64,000 nt of DNA from Agapetus fuscipes (GCA_951799405.1 OX637351.1:9022251-9086250), one strand, 5' to 3'; shown: positions 40,363 to 51,654, counted from the first letter of the stretch. The notes: generated by a model from the letters alone, not told the origin. Translations and numbers: made by a program.

Positions 40363-40674
40363 AAACGAAAATACTTGTCAGTGTTTTTGATGATAGATCA
40401 GTAGGTACAAATAAACATTTTACAATAAAAAAAAAGGTAATCATAATGGTACTTAATCATCGTAAAAAAAAAGCTTTTTCTTGCTTAGGTATTTAATTAG
40501 TAAGAAAAAAAGAATTAAAAAAAAAATCGGGATTTTTCTTCTTAGCTTACAGCATTCAACTACCACGACTGTGACGTTTACGTCGCCATTGTTGTGAAGC
40601 GAAAAGAAAAGTGTTCCATCTAAGAAACGACTTGATTATTATTTAAGAAAATATGCACATTTAAAGAAAATTGC

Positions 40675-40849
40675 ATGAAAATGAATAGCTGTAATATACA
40701 AACAACTGTGAAGCCCCGCTCTTCCATGAGTGATACATTTAACGAGGATTTCGGGGAGCTGCCCATTGATGTGGGAGAGATCCTTGGTAAGACAGAAGAG
40801 ACCAGTGAGGACCCTTTAGGTGCGACACACACTGTAACATCTACACAAG
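40675..40849 (+). CDS. ZNF-C exon 1: acidic N-terminus
   Basis: ATG at 40675 (second ATG at 40681) opens 58 codons plus one base, to donor CAAG|GTGACA at 40850. It reads NEDFGELPIDVGEILGK, SEDPLGATHT and is homologous to ZNF-B exon 1. Phase 1 matches exon 2 at 42045. Confidence 0.75.
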
Positions 40850-40854
40850 GTGAC

Positions 40855-41085
40855 AGTGGACAGTCTTATTGTTATTCTTACACAACAAAGCCATGGCTTA
40901 TCCGCAGGGCTTCAGAAGAAGCCTCGAGACGCACCTGTTTCCAGGATCACACCATGCGCCTCTGTGGTGATGGAGTGGAGCCTCCGACTGAGGGAGGTGA
41001 GTGTCAGGAGAAAGCCCCAACTGTGTGAAGTTACACTCAAAGCGCCTTTGAGATGATTATAGTCACGAAAAGGCGCTATAGATAA
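40855..41085 (+). mobile_element. L2/CR1-type LINE 3' end in the ZNF-C intron
   Basis: It contains remnants of SFRRSLETHLF-like coding sequence in a shifted frame (GFRRSLETHLFP) and the hairpin AAGCGCCTTT...AAAGGCGCTATA. It begins directly after the ZNF-C donor. Confidence 0.6.
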
Positions 41086-41135
41086 ATTTAGCATTTCATT
41101 TCAGTCTGAATTGAATTTTCCATACATTAAAACAA

Positions 41136-41375
41136 TTCCTCAACTTATAGGTTGGTATGAGGCTGACCACCCATACTGTAAAAATGGTTCACTTTGCCAA
41201 TGAGACCCCTGTGCCAGGGAAGGTCGGCAAAAGTTGTGGGGCTTATGTTAATTTGCGGTTTGGATTTTATTTGTAAGTACACATTCAGCATTTGTAAGCG
41301 CGAACTACACGTGTTTGTTTGTGGGTATACATCTGAGAGCTTTAAATGAATGTATCCTTGCAACTTAGATTATAG
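41136..41375 (-). mobile_element. RTE 3'-tail unit
   Basis: Reads CAACTTATAGGTTGGTATGA at its start and ends CTTGCAACTTAGATTATAG. Confidence 0.65.
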
Positions 41376-41566
41376 AAAACATCATTAAATCAGCCATGCA
41401 TCAAATGCCTTGTCAATAACATTAATTGAATTCTGGTTATTTCATCTGATTCATTTCGTATAACAGCCTTAACACACTAGACGCTTTCTGCCCGGAGTAC
41501 CTATGGTTTTTTCTACTCGGCGCCAGATCTGAAGTTATTTGTGTATGAATATGTTTGAGCTTTCAC

Positions 41567-41758
41567 ACAGCAACTAAGCTACACATATAGTCTAACTTGC
41601 TAACGCGTTATGCTCAAAGGGTTTCACATGACGTGGCGAGTGGAACCTATTTATTTTTACAGGTAAGGGGCCGGCCTTACGCCAAGCACTTCATTTGAAG
41701 TGCGGGTTTCCCAGCCCTCGAGGGGGCTGGTACTCATTTCTTGTGAAGGCTGAAAGCC
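41567..41758 (-). mobile_element. SINE-1 (tRNA-derived), head missing
   Basis: Homologous to 47521-47720 (GCAACTAAGCTACAC, CCTATTTATTTTTACAGGTA, GGGGGCTGGTACTCATTTCT). The tRNA-like head is absent. Confidence 0.7.
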
Positions 41759-42044
41759 ATATCACGTACGTTCATGCAACAAAATGCCTATACCTGAAAA
41801 CCCTCCAACAGATTGTTATACATTCATATAGTACATCAAGTTTGTTCCTGCGTTATGTGTTTAGTATTTCAAGGTCAGCCGAAGCTAACAAACATTTGGG
41901 GGATTTTTCGTCTGTCCCATACATTTCAAGCTGCGAATCCGTGATTCTGCAAAATCTATTGAAAAAAAACCCAATGTTTTTTTTACATACTTTTAAATAA
42001 TAACTCAAAGGTAAAATATTTACATCAAAATATGTTATTTTCAG

Positions 42045-42928
42045 GTATTGGCAGTGAGAAAGCTCCAGTGAAGATGGAGCAAGACAATAACCGTGATCAA
42101 ACTAACCTCTCCAGGGTGGAGAATACATCTGAGTGCGGATCCTCGACTGAGACAAGCGACAAAGCCCCAACCTCAGAGAGCTCGCCAACCACTTCATCTG
42201 TGATAAATATCAAACCACACAAAGCAACTCTCCCTACAGATAAACTACTTGCCTGTAATCAATGTGATTACAAAGCTGAACGACGTAAGCTTTTAAAAAT
42301 ACACAAAGCCACACACACTGATCCCAAGCCATTTACTTGCGACGTGTGTGATTTCAAAACTGCTTGTGTAAAATCATTGAAAAATCACCAACTAATTCAT
42401 TCTGGACCAAATGACTTTGCTTGCGATGAGTGTGATTATAAAACATCAACACCAAGCCGATTAAAAAGACATAAAGTAAGACACACAGATGAAAGTATGC
42501 AACATTTTTGTGATCAGTGTGATTATACATCGACAGCAGCGAGCTTTATAAAGAGACACAGTGCATTGAAACACGGGCCTTTTGCATGCGATCAGTGCGA
42601 TTATAAAACTACTATCAAGATGCAATTTAAATCTCACAAATTGGTGCACAACGGAGTCAAGTTGTTTACTTGTGATGACTGCGATTATACTGGAAAAACT
42701 ATTAACTATTTGAAAAGGCACAAGTTGGAACACTCTGCAAAGAAGTCGTTTGCTTGTCACAAGTGCGACTTTAAAACTGTTGCATTGAGCCGACTCCAAG
42801 CGCACATCTTTAAGCACATTGAGTACAAGCCGTTTGCATGTGATCAGTGTGATTATAAAACATCCTGGCCATCGAGCTTAACTAAACACAAGCTGAAACA
42901 TACGGAAAAGGAAACAAAAGTATTGTAA
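42045..42928 (+). CDS. ZNF-C exon 2: eight C2H2 zinc fingers
   Basis: The acceptor TTATTTTCAG ends at 42044, and exon 1 phase 1 completes GGT (Gly). The start GIGSEKAPVKMEQDNNRD aligns with ZNF-B and contains VKME, a SUMO-consensus site. About eight fingers follow. One (HFCDQCDYTS...KRHSALKH) has an H-x4-H end, the rest are canonical. Stop TAA at 42926-42928, with an AATAAA at 43151-43156. The open frame and conserved Cys/His suggest a functional DNA-binding protein. Confidence 0.9.
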
Positions 42929-43150
42929 TTGCAAAAAGTGTGGTTAGAAAGCTACACTACCAGAAACGTTGAAAGTGCACAGATTGACGCAGTTAAAAAA
43001 GACTTAGTTGCACAAATATACATGATGCTCAGCAGCCAGCCAGTTGCCAAAAGCAAACGGAGGATAAAGGTGCCCCGTCGCTTTGAGCCTTGAAAATGTT
43101 CACCGCTCGAGGGAATGAAACAACAAGTTTATATGACATTGTTATTTTAA

Positions 43151-43156
43151 AATAAA
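43151..43156 (+). promoter_or_regulatory. AATAAA polyadenylation signal of ZNF-C
   Basis: It lies 223 bp after the stop codon, in otherwise unannotated sequence. Confidence 0.45.
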
Positions 43157-43258
43157 ACTTCTTTTAAATCTTGTAAATGTTTATTTTAAATCCCCTATTG
43201 TGAATTATCACTGTGGAATACAGCCCTTACTTGTAATAGCATTTGTAACATGATCATT

Positions 43259-43640
43259 GTCAACGACGATACCATGTTGAAAGCACCGGTTCTCTTCAGA
43301 TCACTGAAGCTAAGCAACATTGGGCGCGGATGCTACCTGGATGGGTGACCGCTCAGGTACACCGCCTGTTGTTGGCATTTCTCGGACCGGTTCGTAGTCC
43401 AGTGGCAACACTTCGAACTCGTAAATGAAATGTTGTGGATTGAAATCCCGGCGGAGCACAAAAATATGCCATTTAAATTTCCAAATGTGCTCTTCGCAGG
43501 ATTGAAAAATTCATAAACCTTTACCAAAGACCGGCCACTAAAAGGTCCATCCAACCTTACAACAACTGAGTCTTGCTTGAGAATTGGCGCTTTCTACAGC
43601 GATGACCAAGCTCGCAGAGGGCTCTTGAGGTGTGATACAC
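43259..43640 (+). mobile_element. 5S rRNA-derived SINE
   Basis: Positions 43260-43377 resemble a whole 5S rRNA (CAACGACGATACCATG, GGGCGCGGATGCTACCTGG, ATGGGTGACCGC, TGTTGTTGGCA), including its internal pol III promoter. A non-5S body follows that is shared with 51320-51560. Mutations rule out a functional rRNA. Confidence 0.85.
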
Positions 43641-43679
43641 ACAAATACAGCGCTCCCCAAATAAATCATCCTAATTTTT

Positions 43680-43810
43680 ATTTTGTTTATTATCCCATCG
43701 CAGACATGGAAGGAACATCCAGAAGCTCCAGCTCCTACGGACCCTGGCAACATATCCTAGAAAGCAACTCTCCAGCATCATCAGTCGGCCGTGTAAACCT
43801 GTTGGCATGA
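43680..43810 (+). repeat. Decayed hammerhead-family 3' segment
   Basis: Homologous to 48951-49060: TCCAGAAGCTCCAGCTCC and CCAGCATCATCAGTCGGCCG. The core corresponding to GAAA has become GGAA. Confidence 0.45.
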
Positions 43811-44035
43811 ATTGTTTTGCTTTATTCAACCTTTTTGCTTCTGAATATTTTGGCTGTATGAATACCCCCAGTATGGAATACTTTTTCAAGAACATTTTTT
43901 ATTGATTTCCTGCGTTAATTGATTGGTAAACGATGTGAACAGTCACATGTATTATATTAGTTGTTCAAGAACAAAAATCACAAGGGTTTAGCACATATTT
44001 TCACTTCCAGTCTTTTGAATTCTTGAACCCTGTTC

Positions 44036-44225
44036 CTTGACTTATAGGTTGGTATGCAGCTGACCACCCTGCTGTGGAAAATAATCCACTTTGCCAATGT
44101 CACCCTTGTTTCACGGAAGGTCGGCAAGACTTGCAGGGTGAATGTCCGTTTGAGATTTGGGTTTTTACGTTGTAGGTTCACATGTGGCATGTTTAAGCGC
44201 GAACTAGCGTCTATTCCAAATACGC
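44036..44225 (-). mobile_element. RTE 3'-tail unit, 3' truncated
   Basis: Begins TTCCTTGACTTATAGGTTGG and covers the core up to CATGTGGCATGTTTAAGCGCG. The (TTAGA)n end is lost. Confidence 0.6.
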
Positions 44226-44590
44226 TTGAAAGATCAGCCACTTGAACACGTATGCTTCATGCATACTTTTTTAAGAAAGCCAAGCCTCAGATGAACTTAA
44301 TCTCTCCAATTTTTGCTGCCTTTCCCTGGAACAGAAGCAGCAATGGCAAAAAACAATTTATAGGAAAAAAACACATTTCATAAATAAAGCATTAATTTAA
44401 TGTTTTATTGGAATACAAAAACACGCAAACAATAAATTAAGACATACTGTCATGGCGATCCTAGAAGCAATAGGTGCAGAGAAATGTGACAGCAAGTCAA
44501 GTATTTCATAAATTTATGACAAAAAAATACACCTACAGAAAATTTCATTATGTCCTCCCATAGCTTGTTCGGCTTATCCACCATTTGATT

Positions 44591-44916
44591 CCGGTCGACA
44601 GTAGCTCAGTTAGTAGAGTGTTTGCATTCAATGCCGTGAGCTCGGGTTTGAATCCCACCGAGGGTGCCAGAAATGATTTCCCGTTTGGGTGTTTATTTCA
44701 AACCCCAAAATAAAATACCGGCAAGGTTCACTCAGCCTTCACAAGAAATGAGTACCAGCTCCCTCAGGAGCTGGGAAAACACCATTTCAACTGAAGTGGT
44801 TGGTGTAAGGCGCTCCCTTACCTGTAAAAGTAATAGGTTCCACTCCCCACATGCGAAACCCTTCGAGGATAGTGCGGCAAGAAGTTACACCATATGTGTA
44901 GCTTAGTTGTGTTGCA
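44591..44916 (+). mobile_element. SINE-1: tRNA-derived SINE, full length
   Basis: The head has an A box TAGCTCAGTTAGTAGAG and a B box GGGTTTGAATCCC. The body includes TCACAAGAAATGAGTACCAG, CTGTAAAAGTAATAGGTTC and the end GTAGCTTAGTTGTGTTGC. It is a mobile copy, not a tRNA gene, since the body follows and the acceptor stem does not close well. Confidence 0.85.
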
Positions 44917-45191
44917 ATTCAAAGATGACCTTTCAAATAAATTGCCTTAAGAATAACATTCTACACACAATCTGAGCTAAGAAAAACACATAGAAGCGGA
45001 TAATGTGAGAGTTGTTTTAAATATTTTTTTAATCAAATTCCAGTTTTCATTAGACACATTGCTCCAGTACACATACAAACATTGCTCATGTGAAATTACC
45101 TCTGATGGACATAAGCCAAACAAGCACAAAGGGGACAATATGTATCTCATTGAAGAAAAATTGTAGATAGCCACCTTTGCCATCGAGTACT

Positions 45192-45294
45192 TGTAACTTA
45201 ACTAAGCTGCACATTTAGAGCAACTTCTTACTGCGATGCCCCCAAACAGTTTACATGTGGCATCAGGAACCTATTTATTTTTACAGGTAAGGGG
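45192..45294 (-). mobile_element. SINE-1 3' fragment
   Basis: CTTAACTAAGCTGCACAT...CCTATTTATTTTTACAGGTA matches the 3' half of SINE-1. Confidence 0.6.
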
Positions 45295-45419
45295 ACCATT
45301 GAGTACTCAATACCAATATATCGATACCTAAAGGTAAAACTGAATAAGTCACATAATAAGCCAACATGGGTTTCTAAGACATATGCACCTTTATTTCCAG
45401 TTTTCTGACAGATGTTGGA

Positions 45420-45672
45420 AGGAGCCTCTGCAAATTTAATCTAAAATGCAGAGATATGTTAACATTTAAAGCTCATATCAAATGCATGCCCACAAACAAA
45501 TGTGTAAGTTCGCGCTTAAAAATACTGAATGTATATTTACAAATAAAATCCAAGCCTCAAATGAACATAAGCCCTACAACTTTTGCCGACCTTCCCTGAC
45601 ACAGGGGTGGCATTAGCAAAGTGAAACATTTTTTACAGTATAGGTGGTCAGCCTCATACCAAGAGTAAACCT
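45420..45672 (+). mobile_element. RTE 3'-tail unit
   Basis: Core present (CATGCCCACAAACAAATG, CCGACCTTCCCTGACACAGG), ending CAGCCTCATACCAA. Confidence 0.65.
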
Positions 45673-45784
45673 AAAACAGGTACAAGTACAAGATAACAAA
45701 ATAATTCAAGTTGCATGTACAATTTACATTTAAGAGTTCAGTTATTTCATAATTGATTAAGTGAATAAATTAGTTATCAATAAA

Positions 45785-45990
45785 TCTGTGACTGTATCCT
45801 GCCGCCGTTCCACTAGGGGTGGCCGGTACCTTTGCAGATGCGTCTCCACTTTTTTCTGTCCTTGCATACCTCTTTCATCACTTTCTTCATACTAATCTTC
45901 TCTTATTCTCACTCTGCAGGTTCAACCTCACCTATTTGGTCTATCCATTCCTTCTTCGGTCTTCCCCTTCCACGCTTATAATATAGAAAT
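45785..45990 (-). pseudogene. RTE-type LINE C-terminal fragment
   Basis: The minus strand matches the subfamily at 32359-33022 (RGR-like AWKGKTEEGMDR, SENKRR, end TGGCCACCCC). About 200 bp only. Confidence 0.55.
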
Positions 45991-46102
45991 AGAACCATAA
46001 AGCTCTAGACCACTTGACAACAGCGACATTAAAATTCTATTTACACCTACATTATATCAATACCTTCAAGGTAAAACTGAATAAGTGATATAAAAGAAAA
46101 GT

Positions 46103-46278
46103 GGTGTTGCCGGGCCAGCGGCATGGAATGCTCTCCCAGAGGGGCTGAGAATCCAGGAAGATGAGACAGCCTTAAGGAAGATGCTCAAAGCATTCTTGTT
46201 TTCCCGCTAGAGGCCACATGCGCTTTTGTAGTGATGTGAATCACAAAAAGGCGCATATAAATCTAGTTTATTATTATT
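46103..46278 (+). mobile_element. L2/CR1-type LINE 3' end
   Basis: Reads AAWNALPEGLRIQEDETALR in one frame (the WN.LP motif), then the hairpin ATGCGCTTTT...AAAAGGCGCATA and a TTATTATTATTA tail. Confidence 0.65.
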
Positions 46279-46735
46279 AAGCTAACAGGGGTTTCTCAGA
46301 TAAATGCACATTTTTCCTGATTTCTAGAGAAAACACTACAAATGTGTGACAATCCTGTAGCGTACAAAAATTTCATGAGCACTCTGCTTTAATTAGTTCA
46401 CTTACTATGAGAAATAACTCCCAATGAAATGTTTTATCCACGATTTATCAAATCAATGAATCAGCACTTAATCAGTTGTACCTTTAAGGTGTCGATATGC
46501 AGTAATACTTTTTAGATACATTTTTTACAGACTCGGAACTCACAAGGCATGGATGTATAGTTGACTAGAAACTATGTCTTATGTTTTCTTGCTTTCTCCA
46601 TCTTACGTTAGGACACTCAATAATCAAAGAGACATCATGTCTTTTAATGTTTTTTGCTTCAAACTTACTAACCAAAACAGTGAACTCTAAGCATTCAAAA
46701 TATCTCGGTTATGAAACATCACACAGAGTAAATAA

Positions 46736-46790
46736 TGTAACTAAGCTACACATATAGTGTAACTTCTTGCCTCTCATCAAGCTTCTCTGT
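46736..46790 (-). mobile_element. SINE-1 terminal fragment
   Basis: TAACTAAGCTACACATATAG matches the 3' end of SINE-1. Confidence 0.45.
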
Positions 46791-47152
46791 TTAGAGCGAA
46801 GTCACACTGGGAGCATGTTTGTTCTCTTTTTCAATAAAGAAGATTTGGGTTAGTGTAAGTTGAAACGGATGTAGCATTTATTTACATGAATTAAACAATC
46901 TTTAGTCCACTCTACCATACGTCAATGCCTATACATCAGTAGGGAGATCACACCTCTACTCACAATCACTGGACATGATAACATCATTGCTTGCATTTAA
47001 AACAACCATTAAAGTCACACAAAAACATTGCCAAAGGCGGAAATCTGGGATTTAAAAAAAAAAGGTCATCATCAAATAGATACGGTAAGACCTAGGTATA
47101 TACGGTCATCGAAACTTCCACCCCAGGAAGCCCATAAATGCATTCGGACAAA

Positions 47153-47260
47153 CCAGGGGTCGGCAACCTGCAGCTTGCGAGTCACAAGCGGCTCTTTGGG
47201 TGTGAAGTTGCGGCTCTTTAGTTCCATAGCCAAAAAATTATATAGTATATCAAAAAAATA
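47153..47260. mobile_element. hAT MITE end fragment
   Basis: CAGGGGTCGGCAACCTGCAG is the terminal sequence of the hAT MITE type seen complete at 61894-62352. The other end is not found nearby. Confidence 0.5.
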
Positions 47261-47520
47261 AAATACTTCTGATCGAAAAACACAAAAATTGTTCTGAATC
47301 GATTAACGAGGATTAGGCACCGATTCTATGTCTCAGCCACTTTTCCCCCATACCGTCCACCCCCATTATGAGTTATGAATGCTATCCTATTTCAAATTTT
47401 CCGCTCTTTCTAATGCGCTAGCTCCCATAGCTCTATGATGATTTTTGTTGTTGTTTATACCCAAGCAAACAACTGCGTTTTCGAAGTATGGTTTTTGTGT
47501 AATCGACAAGATTTTTGCCA

Positions 47521-47840
47521 CAACGCAACTAAGCTACACTTATATTGTAACTTTTTGCCGCGTTATCTCCGAAGGGGTCGCATGTGGCGAGTTGAACCTA
47601 TTTATTTTTACAGGTAAGGGGGCCGGCCTTACGCCAACCACTTCAGTTGAAGTGGAGGTTTCCCAGCTCCCGAGGGGGCTGGTACTCATTTCTTGTGAAG
47701 GCTGAGTAAACCTTGCTGGTATTTTTTGGGGTTTGAAATAAACACCGAAACGGGTAATCATTTCTGACGCCCTCGGTGGGATTCGAACCCGAGCTCACGG
47801 CATAAAATGCAAGCACTCTACCAACTGAGCTATCGACCGG
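47521..47840 (-). mobile_element. SINE-1: tRNA-derived SINE, full length
   Basis: On the minus strand the head reads GATAGCTCAGTTGGTAGAGT and GGGTTCGAATCCCACCGAGG (A and B boxes intact). The body matches 44591-44916. It is the best-preserved promoter of the three copies. Confidence 0.85.
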
Positions 47841-48408
47841 ACATGTTTGTCCTAAAGGCGCTTGTGACATAAAAAATCATAAAACCACATTAATAGGAAT
47901 GTCAATAAATGTTTTTATTTTTTTAATTTAAGAGCTGTTTTGATTTGTACAATATGATAAAAAATATATAAAGTTATGCTATTTTTCTGCAATCTCAAAC
48001 TTCTAACTGCTTTCCTGAACAATTTAGTTTTTGTCGCTTATGCCCTATTACCTTTTAAACGTCGATATGGAAACACAGAAGTTACATTCCTTACGCTTCC
48101 ATATATTCATCTCATTTTGGATAAAATCCTAGATTGTGGCCTTAGACTCGTTTAAGTATTTATAATTGATGTTTCTGTCAGTGTTGTTTGTGAATAAAGC
48201 TGTCGTTGACTTAGAAATTTTCACTATCATTATAAATTAGATGCAAACCTTCTAAAATCTACGATATGCGGAGCTTGTTATATCCAGACACATTTCAAAG
48301 ACAATGTGCCTGAACTAACATGTCTCTATGCAATTGCAATTGCTCGCTACAGCCATACACTCTCAATTTTACAATGGTTTTAACAAAGTTTGATGGAACT
48401 ATATATTA
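47841..48408. other. Intergenic AT-rich stretch
   Basis: No ORF, RNA gene or repeat boundary recognised. Confidence 0.4.
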
Positions 48409-48410
48409 TT

Positions 48411-48553
48411 TGGCACAACAATCACTTTATTCGGGCTATGTAGCCGTGGTCTGGTTGATTCATTCCGGACAGTTTCGCCCATTGCTCCGATGGGCATTAT
48501 CAGCGGTTGGCTAGCATAGCTAACATAGCCCGAAAAAAGTGATTGTTGTGTCA
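48411..48553 (-). repeat. Inverted-repeat element with hammerhead-like core
   Basis: Arms GGCACAACAATCACTTTATT... (48412) and the inverse (ending 48553) flank a minus-strand motif: CTGATAA (48497-48503), stem II GCCCAT/ATGGGC, GAAA (48473-48476), CTGTC. One core base differs (A for the sixth G). Confidence 0.6.
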
Positions 48554-48730
48554 ACAAGTACCGGCCGTGAAAGCTTCAATGTACAATTATATATTATTTA
48601 TCAAGAAATGTTTGATTCCATTAAATACTCAAAAACTTAATCATTAATTTACACTATTCTACAATTGATTAAACAGTCTGGTCATCAGTTAAGTTAAAGT
48701 AAACAAAAATTAAATATGAAAAAAAAAACA

Positions 48731-49372
48731 CTGAATAATTCTACTTTTATTTTTTTATTGTTTGTTGATAAAACAAATAGTGAACATTTGGCTTTATATA
48801 ACCTCTCACTATTTTAAGATGTTAGTTTATCTAAATATGGTCACCCCTGTCTCAGGGGAGGACGGCAAGAGTTGCAGGGTGCATGTCCATTTGAGATTTC
48901 TTCACAGTTCTCATTAAGATCATCATCATCATCATACTTCACGGTGAAGAAGCCCATCGTAGAAATGGGCGAAACGTCCGGAAGCTCCAGCTCCCACAGA
49001 CCTCGGCAACAGATCTCAGAAAGCATCACTCCAGCATCATCAGCCGGCCGTGTAAGCCTATAACTCTTATTCATTTGAGATTTGGTGTTTATGTTGTAGG
49101 TTCACATGCGGCAAGTGCAACATAAAATTGTACGTGTCTGGTTGTGAAAATGCATGTAATGTGAATCTCCAATGTAACATGTCTTTGCAACTTTGCTGGT
49201 TTTTGAAATTTTATAACTATGTTGTTTATCCCATATATTGCATGTATAACTGTTTGTCTAATAAAAAAAAAACTTAGATTAGATTAGATGATCAAGAGGC
49301 CGAAACCCATCAAACTCACTGTTTTATCAACAAATAATAAATAAATAAAACAGTAGAATTCAACAGTGTTTT
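48731..49372 (+). mobile_element. Composite element bounded by ~50-bp inverted repeats, with hammerhead-like core
   Basis: 48731-48783 and 49313-49372 are inverted copies (CACTG..GAATTCTACT, TTGTTGATAAAAC). Between them lie an RTE-tail fragment (48838-48900 and 49066-49290) and a hammerhead-like segment with GTGAAGA (48944-48950), stem AGCCCAT/ATGGGC, GAAA (48971-48974) and CGTCC. The segment after it recurs at 43710-43800. Confidence 0.5.
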
Positions 49373-49407
49373 TTTTTTTCATATACATGTATCTTTTTAA
49401 TGGAGTT

Positions 49408-50492
49408 CTACAAAGTTTCCCCTGAAACATTTAATAGATTGTTCAGTTTATTTAATTGCTCAGCGTGAGCAGTTTTATGTTTTTTCAAATCCGATGACCA
49501 CGCAGTTCTGTACTCACACTGATCACATGCATACGGTTTACTCCCAGAGTGTGTTAGCCGGTGAGACTTTAAAGATCCTAGCTGAGTGGATTGGTAGTCA
49601 CACTGATCACAAATAAAAGGCTTTTCTCCTGTGTGAATAAACCTGTGAGATTTCAATGAAGACGAGTGCGCTGTCCTGAATTCACATAGATCGCAGCTGT
49701 ACGGCTTCACCCCGGTATGCACCATCTTATGTCTCTTCAAAGCTGCCAACTGCGTAGCTCTGTATTCACATTGATCACAAGCATAAGGTTTCAGCCCAGA
49801 GTGAGTCGCTCGATGCGTTGACAAATTTCCTAGATTCGCAGTTTTATAATCGCAAAGATTACAGCCGTACGGTTTCTGTCCTGTGTGATTCAATAAATGC
49901 GCCCTCAACGTCGCCATTTGTGTAGTTTTATACTCGCACAAATCACATCCAAACGGCTTATATCCGGAATGAGTCAATTTGTGAGTTTTTAAATTAATTA
50001 AATAAACAGTTTGGTAGTCGCACTCATCACAAGCAAACGGCTTTGTACCGGTGTGCGTTAATTTATGAGATTTCAAATATGTGAGCCGTGTGGTTTCATA
50101 GGAACAGCTATCGCACGCGTACTGCTTTTTTGCATTATGTGTTGACTTGTGTCTTTTCAAAGCTCCCATATGGGCAGTCCTGTATTCGCACAGATCGCAA
50201 GAAAAGGGTTTGTATCCGGCATGAATCAGGACGTGTCTCTTCAAGTCACTTTTGTTCTTTACTTGATAATCACATTCACTGCAAGAAGTTACTTCCATGA
50301 TCCCGTCTACGTAGATGTTTTCCTGTTTCTCCAGCTTTATGGTCACTTCTTTAGGTTGGTTTGGTTCACTGAGGTTGTGCCCGTATGTGGAGACGCACGG
50401 CTCACTCCCTGACGTTGTGTGATGCTCACTTGTTCCTCCGTTGTTAGATGTGAACTCTTCCAGCTCACAGAAGTCTGTTATCGGAAACATTC
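49408..50492 (-). CDS. ZNF-D exon 2: ten C2H2 zinc fingers
   Basis: On the minus strand the acceptor TTTACAG precedes GAATG at 50492, in phase 1 with exon 1 (51966). After an N-terminal stretch (MFPITDFCELEEF, then TIKLEKQEN with a SUMO-consensus IKLE) come ten fingers: one CSECDYQV, then the alternation of CDLCEYRT and CDQC/CDECDYQ types with HTG/HSG-x-KP linkers. The stop is at 49408-49410. Finger sequences are more canonical and more divergent from ZNF-A than those of ZNF-E. The open frame supports function as a DNA-binding nuclear protein. Confidence 0.9.
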
Positions 50493-51065
50493 CTGTAAAG
50501 TAAAAATATCATATTTCAACTAGTGTCTTTTTACATAGATAGATAATTAGTTACACACATTATTGTACATTACAGGTTAAACCTAACACATACAAGAATT
50601 TACAACATTCATATTACATTATATCACATAAAAAAATCAAAGATATAAATAAATAACCGAAAATATCTAGGATATAAAATATCTATAATGTTTTTAGCCA
50701 CCTCCGGCCCGCGAAAGCATTTCGATGGTTAAAAGGGAGTAAGTAAGTAAGAGTAGGGCATAAGCTATGTTTTGGTCAAAGATGGGTTATGAATGCTATC
50801 CTACTTATAATTTTCCGCTTTTGTTTATGGTGTAACCGACAGGATTTTCGCCATGAAATTGTGGAAAAACTCAATCAGAAACTGACTTCTTGATGAACAC
50901 ATCTTCGCGCTGCTGAAAGTTACTTCGTCACAGCTCAAACTTGCATTCGAAAATCACACGCCTACCATGGCAGGGCCTTCCAATAAATGTTATATTGTAA
51001 TTTTAACATTTGTGGAGTGTGTAATACTGTAATGTTTTTAAATGACATAAAGTTTTAGTCATTGT

Positions 51066-51185
51066 TATGGCCGAGAGGGTAGAGGCACATGTTTGACTAG
51101 CGTATTTGGAACAGAATAGCGTTGGTTCAAATCTCGTCTGGCCCACTCGACCATAACTTCGACCCTGGTTCCACAGATGCCATTG
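51066..51185 (+). mobile_element. SINE-2 (tRNA-derived) head fragment
   Basis: TTATGGCCGAGAGGGTAGAG...GCGTTGGTTCAAATC...CCATAACTTCGACCCTGGTT aligns with 26063 and 52527. Confidence 0.65.
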
Positions 51186-51199
51186 CATGCATACATTTT

Positions 51200-51646
51200 G
51201 TCAACGACGATACCATGTTGAAAGCACCGGTTCTCAGTTTCAGATTACGGATCAGATTACGGATGTTAAACAACATTAGGCGCGGATGCTACTTGGATGG
51301 GTGACCGCCCAAGTACACCGCGTGTCGTTGGCATCTTGGATCGGTCCTTAGTCCAGTGGCAACACTTCGGGGCTGTAAATGGAAGGTTGTGGGAGGAGCA
51401 CAAAAATGTACCATTTATATTTCCAAATATGCTCTTCGCTGGGTTGAAAAAAATTGTAAAACCTTTACCAAAGACTGGTCACTAAAGGTCCATCCAGCCT
51501 CACAGCAACTGGGTATTGCTTGAGTATTGACGCTTTAAAGCGACGACCAAGCTTGTACACCTCTGTGGCACTACAACAAGTGTCATAGACCCCTAGAGTC
51601 TATAGAATCTAGGGAGTCTCCCGCACAGGATTTCTTAAAAAAAACA
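51200..51646 (+). mobile_element. 5S rRNA-derived SINE with LINE-like 3' tail
   Basis: Positions 51200-51336 are 5S-like with an 18-bp internal duplication (CAGATTACGGAT twice). The body matches 43380-43600. The last ~60 bp (ACAAGTGTCATAGACCCCTA, GAATCTAGGG, GTCTCCCGCACA) are the same as the LINE 3' end at 61698-61776. Confidence 0.8.
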
Positions 51647-51654
51647 AGCTTTTG

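Noticed and set aside
43259..43377. 5S rRNA gene
   Set aside because: Full-length similarity to 5S rRNA but with many changes, a long non-5S body, and a second copy with a LINE tail. It is a 5S-derived SINE.
44591..44665. tRNA gene
   Set aside because: A and B boxes are present, but a SINE body follows, similar copies occur at 47521 and 41567, and the acceptor stem and 3' end are not those of a tRNA gene.
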